From Caballeronia arvi (lineage in GTDB: Bacteria > Pseudomonadota > Gammaproteobacteria > Burkholderiales > Burkholderiaceae), in NCBI RefSeq assembly GCF_001544695.2, contig NZ_FCOM02000047.1:1-64000 (forward strand): a DNA stretch of 64,000 bases, given 5' to 3'. The position numbers and the translations under genes were made by a program. Below the pieces are notes generated by a model. It was not told the origin of the DNA. It ran no database searches and saw nothing but the letters and a program-made list of their open reading frames with translations. Positions within the stretch are counted from its first letter, which is position 1. Each line of letters begins with the position of its first letter. Shown here one piece after another: positions 60,549 to 64,000 of the stretch.

Positions 60549-62009
60549 TCAAACGGCCATGCACAGGTATTTGATGACGAGATAATCGTCGATCCCATAG
60601 TGCGATCCTTCGCGGCCCAGTCCCGATTGCTTGACGCCGCCGAATGGCGCGACTTCGTTCGAAATGGCGCCTGTGTTGATCCCGACCATGCCGTATTCCA
60701 GCTGCTCGGCCACGCGCCAGATGCGCCCGATATCGCGGCTGTAGAAATAGGCCGCAAGCCCGAATTCCGTGTCGTTGGCGAGCCGCACGACTTCCTCATC
60801 GCTTGAAAAGCGAAAGAGCGGCGACAGCGGGCCGAAGGTCTCTTCGTTCGCGACGCACATGTCGATGGTCGCGTTCGCAAGAACGGTCGGCTCGAAGAAT
60901 CCGTGGCCCAGCGCGTGACGCTTGCCACCCGCGATGACGTTCGCGCCCTTGGCCACCGCATCGGCGATATGCGCTTCGACCTTCTTCACGGCGGCTTCAT
61001 CGATGAGCGGTCCGAGCGTCGCGCCCGCCTCGGTTCCGTGTCCGACCTTCAGCTTGCCGACGGCCTCCACCAGCTTTTGCGCGAATGCGTCGTACACGCG
61101 CTCGTGCACGTAGAAGCGGTTCGTGCAGACGCACGTCTGACCGTTGTTGCGATACTTCGATGCGATCGCGCCTTCGACCGCGGCGTCGAGATCGGCGTCG
61201 TCGAAAACGATGAACGGCGCGTTGCCGCCGAGTTCGAGCGTGACCTTCTTCACCGTCGGCGCGCTTTGCGCCATGAGCAATCGGCCCACGCCCGTCGAGC
61301 CGGTGAAGGACAGCTTGCGGACTACCGGGCTGCCCGTGATCGCAACGCCGATCTCCTTCGGGTCGCCCGTCACGATGTTGAGCACGCCCGCAGGGATTCC
61401 GGCGCGCTCGGCGAGCACGGCCATCGCGAGCGCGGAGAACGGCGTCGATTCAGCCGGCTTGACGACGATCGGACAGCCCGCCGCCAGCGCGGGGCCGACC
61501 TTGCGCGTAATCATCGCGGCCGGAAAATTCCACGGCGTGATCGCGGCGCATACGCCGATCGGCTCCTTCACGACCACGAGCCGCTTGTCGGCCGCGGGCG
61601 TGGCGAGCGTATCGCCGGCAACGCGCTTGCCTTCTTCCGCGAACCATTCGATGAACGATGCAGCGTAGGCGATCTCGCCCTTCGCTTCCGCGAGCGGCTT
61701 GCCTTGCTCGGAAGTCAGGATCAGCGCGAGATCGTCCGTGTTTTCCAGCATCAGTTCGAACCAGCGGCGCATCAGCAGCGCGCGCTCTTTTGCCGTCTTT
61801 GCGCGCCAGGCGGGCCACGCTGCATTGGCGGCGTCGATGGCGCGCAGCGTCTCCTGTGCGCCCATTTTTGGCACGCTGCCCAGCGAGCCGCCCGTCGCCG
61901 GATCGAACACGTCGAAGGTCGCGTCCGAATCCGCCGAGTACCACTGACCGTCGATAAAAGCCTGGTGACGGAGAAGCGATGCGTCCTTCAGCATGGATTT
62001 CAATTGCAC
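60549..62009 (-). CDS. gabD: NAD(P)-dependent succinate-semialdehyde dehydrogenase
   Basis: An ALDH of about 486 residues, of the GabD type. The N-terminus LLRHQAFIDGQWYSADSDAT resembles E. coli GabD. The catalytic Glu is in TLELGGNAPFIVFDDADLDA and the Cys in NNGQTCVCTNRFYVHE. A GTG at 62009 with GAGG eight bases upstream is the likely start; ATG 61994 is the homology-based alternative. It oxidises succinate semialdehyde to succinate, the common end of several nitrogen-compound pathways such as GABA and pyridine. It is encoded between the porin and MFS genes. Confidence 0.9.
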   Translation of the reverse strand: MQLKSMLKDASLLRHQAFIDGQWYSADSDATFDVFDPATGGSLGSVPKMGAQETLRAIDAANAAWPAWRAKTAKERALLMRRWFELMLENTDDLALILTSEQGKPLAEAKGEIAYAASFIEWFAEEGKRVAGDTLATPAADKRLVVVKEPIGVCAAITPWNFPAAMITRKVGPALAAGCPIVVKPAESTPFSALAMAVLAERAGIPAGVLNIVTGDPKEIGVAITGSPVVRKLSFTGSTGVGRLLMAQSAPTVKKVTLELGGNAPFIVFDDADLDAAVEGAIASKYRNNGQTCVCTNRFYVHERVYDAFAQKLVEAVGKLKVGHGTEAGATLGPLIDEAAVKKVEAHIADAVAKGANVIAGGKRHALGHGFFEPTVLANATIDMCVANEETFGPLSPLFRFSSDEEVVRLANDTEFGLAAYFYSRDIGRIWRVAEQLEYGMVGINTGAISNEVAPFGGVKQSGLGREGSHYGIDDYLVIKYLCMAV

Positions 62010-62081
62010 AGCGATACCTCTACTTAAAGTGCGTCGTCGGCTTGCCGCCCGCGCGAGCCGCGACGCGTTTGACAAAGCGAA

Positions 62082-63242
62082 TCAGAACAGGTGATAAATG
62101 CCAACGCGCCCCATGATCTGGTGATTGTTCGTCGATGCCGCGCCGACCGCACCGTCGAAGATATCCGCGTTCTGCGCGGCGCCCGCGGCCTTCTGCCAGA
62201 CGCCCATCGCGTAGAGCGAGGTGCGCTTGGACAGCGAGTACGCGGTGGTCAACCCGACCTGGTGATAGATGGGAATGGCCTGGCTATAGCCGATATTCCC
62301 GTGCGTATAGACGTACTGCGCGCCGACATACCATGCGGGCGTGAAGTTATAACGGCCCCATGCCTCGTAGTTATCAAAGCGCACGGTGCCGTTGGTGCCG
62401 TTCGCGTTATTGAACTTCGTGTTCGTATAGTCGATGCCAAGCGTCGCCGCACCGATTGCATAGTTGAGCGCCGCGCCGAAGATCTGCTCGTTGCTCGGAT
62501 TGCCGACGTAGCTGAACGGACCCGATGCACCGATCGCGGCACCCGTCGTATTGGCGACGAAGTTCCCATCGGGCAGCAACACGGCGGGATCTTTCGCGTA
62601 GAGATAAGCGCCCGCGATGTTGAACGGACCGAACGCATAGTTCGCGCCCACGCTCCACAGACCGGTGGTGCCGCGTCCGGGCGCGTTCGTGTTGGTGAAC
62701 GAATACAGGCCGCCGAACGTCAGACCACCGATCTTCGGACTCGCATACTTGACCGAGTTGTCGACGCGAAACGAGTTGTCGGTGTTGTCGATATCGCCTG
62801 CGTGAATGAGCGGGCCGGCAAGTTGGCCGGGCGCGGTCAGCGGTTGAAGGAAATCGACCACCGAATCGTATTGACGGCCCAGCGTTACCGTGCCGAAGCG
62901 CGTGTCCGAAAGCCCGACATAGGCCTGACGCCCGAAGAGACGCCCGCCCTGCCGGCTCTGTCCGTTTTCGGTGCTGAAGCCCGATTCGAGCTTGAAGATT
63001 GCGGACAGTCCGCCGCCAAGTTCCTCGCTGCCCTTCAGCCCCCAGCGGCTGCCGTAGACGCCGTCGTACGTGCCGTCACGCATGCGCCAGAGTGAATGCC
63101 CGCCGCTGTTGTTGACATAGTCGATGCCCTCGTCGATCACGCCGTAGAGTGTGACGGACGACTGCGCGTACGCATTCGCGGCGAACAATGCACTCCCTGC
63201 CAGCAAGCATGCGACGTGCGCCTTGACGAAACCCTTGGCCAT
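62082..63242 (-). CDS. Gram-negative general porin
   Basis: A 386-residue outer-membrane beta-barrel porin. The signal peptide KAHVACLLAGSALFAANAYA is followed by the mature start QSSVTLYGVIDEGIDYVNNS, typical of Burkholderia/Neisseria porins. SRWGLKGSEELGGGLSAIFK and GRQAYVGLSDTRFGTVTLGR (loop 3 region) are hallmarks. The terminal GRVGIYHLF supplies the C-terminal Phe recognised by BamA. It lies at the head of the gabD-MFS run and may provide outer-membrane entry for the substrate. Confidence 0.93.
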   Translation of the reverse strand: MAKGFVKAHVACLLAGSALFAANAYAQSSVTLYGVIDEGIDYVNNSGGHSLWRMRDGTYDGVYGSRWGLKGSEELGGGLSAIFKLESGFSTENGQSRQGGRLFGRQAYVGLSDTRFGTVTLGRQYDSVVDFLQPLTAPGQLAGPLIHAGDIDNTDNSFRVDNSVKYASPKIGGLTFGGLYSFTNTNAPGRGTTGLWSVGANYAFGPFNIAGAYLYAKDPAVLLPDGNFVANTTGAAIGASGPFSYVGNPSNEQIFGAALNYAIGAATLGIDYTNTKFNNANGTNGTVRFDNYEAWGRYNFTPAWYVGAQYVYTHGNIGYSQAIPIYHQVGLTTAYSLSKRTSLYAMGVWQKAAGAAQNADIFDGAVGAASTNNHQIMGRVGIYHLF

Positions 63243-63271
63243 GCTCTTCCTCCTCCGAACCGGTTGACTGC

Positions 63272-64000
63272 TTATGATTTGATGAATCGTGGTTGTTGCT
63301 TCGTGTATGGCATTGCTCTTTGCAGCACGATCGCGCTGTCGCGAACGTTGCGAACGTTGCGAACGTTGCTGTCGGCTCGCTTCCAGGACGCGTTCGTCTG
63401 TCCTTCGCTCAGCAAGTCCTGCGCGATTCCCGACACGCGTTCGACGTGTGCTCGCGCAGCGTCGCAGGCGTCGAGGGCATTTCGCGCGCGGATCGCGGCG
63501 AATATCTGGCGCATTTCCTGAACCGCCTGCTGACCTCTGTCGTCGGAGGCGATCGTCATTGCCCGCAGTCGATTGATCCGGGCGGTCAGCGACTGCACGA
63601 TCTCCCGCGCAACATTCTTTTGTCCGCCGTTGAACATCCGCTCATAGAACGCAGTCGTGTGATCGCGCACCGCATGATGGTCGTGCGTATCGAAGGCGTG
63701 CTGGATCGCATCGATGCACATCCCAAGCTCGGCAACGACATCGTTGTCCGCATACCGCGCGCAAGCCATCGCGGCTTCGCCTTCGAGCAACGCGCGGATT
63801 TCGTAGATTTCAGCGGCAGTGTCGTTGTCCAGAATGGCGACGATCTGCCCTTGGTTCGGCAGCGACTGGATCAACCCCTCCGTTTCCAGATGCCGCAACA
63901 CCTCGCGCACCACCGTGCGGCTCACGCCGAGTTCCTCGCACAAAGATCGTTCCACCAGCCGATCACCCGGAAGAAAGCGCGCGTCCAGGATGGCCAAACG
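63272..64000 (-). CDS. GntR-family regulator, FCD subfamily (5' end outside window)
   Basis: At least 242 residues are visible; the frame is still open at the right edge and the first helix is incomplete. The winged helix-turn-helix reads LPGDRLVERSLCEELGVSRT then VVREVLRHLETEGLI. The FCD effector domain has EIYEIRALLEGEAAMACARY, the metal/ligand His segment DAIQHAFDTHDHHAVRDHTT and FYERMFNGGQ. The C-terminal 40 residues after LLSEGQTNAS are unusual for FCD proteins and contain the repeat NVRNVRNVR. It is a good candidate for the factor that binds the TATGG/CCATA sites. Confidence 0.88.
   Translation of the reverse strand, partial: RLAILDARFLPGDRLVERSLCEELGVSRTVVREVLRHLETEGLIQSLPNQGQIVAILDNDTAAEIYEIRALLEGEAAMACARYADNDVVAELGMCIDAIQHAFDTHDHHAVRDHTTAFYERMFNGGQKNVAREIVQSLTARINRLRAMTIASDDRGQQAVQEMRQIFAAIRARNALDACDAARAHVERVSGIAQDLLSEGQTNASWKRADSNVRNVRNVRDSAIVLQRAMPYTKQQPRFIKS
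63341..63367. repeat. Three tandem copies of a 9-base unit
   Basis: GCGAACGTT is repeated three times without interruption inside the 3' end of the GntR gene. It keeps the frame and encodes NVR repeats. Slipped-strand mispairing could add or remove units without frameshift. Confidence 0.9.

Noticed and set aside
1..64000. CRISPR arrays, rRNA operons, integrases and plasmid replication genes
   Set aside because: No regularly spaced repeats, rRNA sequence, tyrosine integrase or replication initiator was seen anywhere in the window.

Overview
The window looks like accessory DNA from a GC-rich betaproteobacterium of the Burkholderiales, most like Paraburkholderia or Caballeronia. The clues are the general-diffusion porin ending in Phe, the style of the two chemoreceptors, and the density of ABC-transporter catabolic islands. 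This assignment is by recognition only. There are no rRNA, tRNA, replication or core housekeeping genes, and a ccdAB-type toxin-antitoxin pair lies at the left edge. That suits a secondary chromosome, megaplasmid or genomic island.

Left part (1-5.7 kb): ccdA with the first codons of ccdB, a frameshifted TetR gene, a methyl-accepting chemotaxis protein with its own terminator, a decayed filamentous-hemagglutinin fragment, a GlxA-type AraC regulator and a broken IS1182-type transposase. From 6.0 to 12.6 kb there is a peptide/opine-type ABC importer (binding protein, two permeases, fused double ATPase). It also carries an M24 metallohydrolase whose six metal-ligand spacings match the DMSP lyase DddP as I remember it. 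From 13.3 to 22.9 kb, on the minus strand, is a polyol catabolic locus: ABC transporter, SDR polyol dehydrogenase, PfkB kinase, GatZ/KbaZ-family protein, HAD phosphatase and ROK repressor. It fits import of galactitol or a related hexitol, oxidation to tagatose, phosphorylation and epimerisation to fructose 6-phosphate.

The right two thirds hold the most unusual material: a recurring catabolic module built from an AA_synth (PF06684/DUF1185) protein, a luciferase-like monooxygenase (LLM), an oversized two-domain flavin reductase, an aldehyde dehydrogenase and an alpha/beta hydrolase. Copy 1 (23.4-39.6 kb) has PucR- and Lrp-type regulators, a ProVWX-like importer with an altered ligand cage, M20 amidohydrolases and a second orphan binding protein. 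Copy 2 (40.8-53.97 kb, minus strand) is one long run that continues into an alcohol dehydrogenase, a class III PHA synthase (PhaE-PhaC), a CoA-transferase and an NCS1 permease. Copy 3 (54.2-57.4 kb, plus strand) diverges from copy 2 and has AA_synth, LLM and ALDH only. A chemoreceptor, an AAHS/MFS transporter, a succinate-semialdehyde dehydrogenase, a porin and a GntR regulator (cut by the right edge) complete the locus.

Four copies of one operator-like sequence, CCRTASTATGGNATNCCATMAT, lie upstream of the NCS1 permease, of both divergent AA_synth operons and of the chemoreceptor, each in the same orientation relative to the gene it precedes. This suggests a single regulon for sensing, uptake and oxidative breakdown of one compound class. 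My working hypothesis is flavin-dependent oxygenation of a small, probably nitrogen-containing substrate, with the aldehyde products oxidised and the carbon activated to CoA thioesters, optionally stored as PHA. The substrate cannot be read from the sequence. Copy 2 abuts the remains of a malonate-decarboxylase locus (mdcH and an mdcR-like gene), which suggests it was inserted there.
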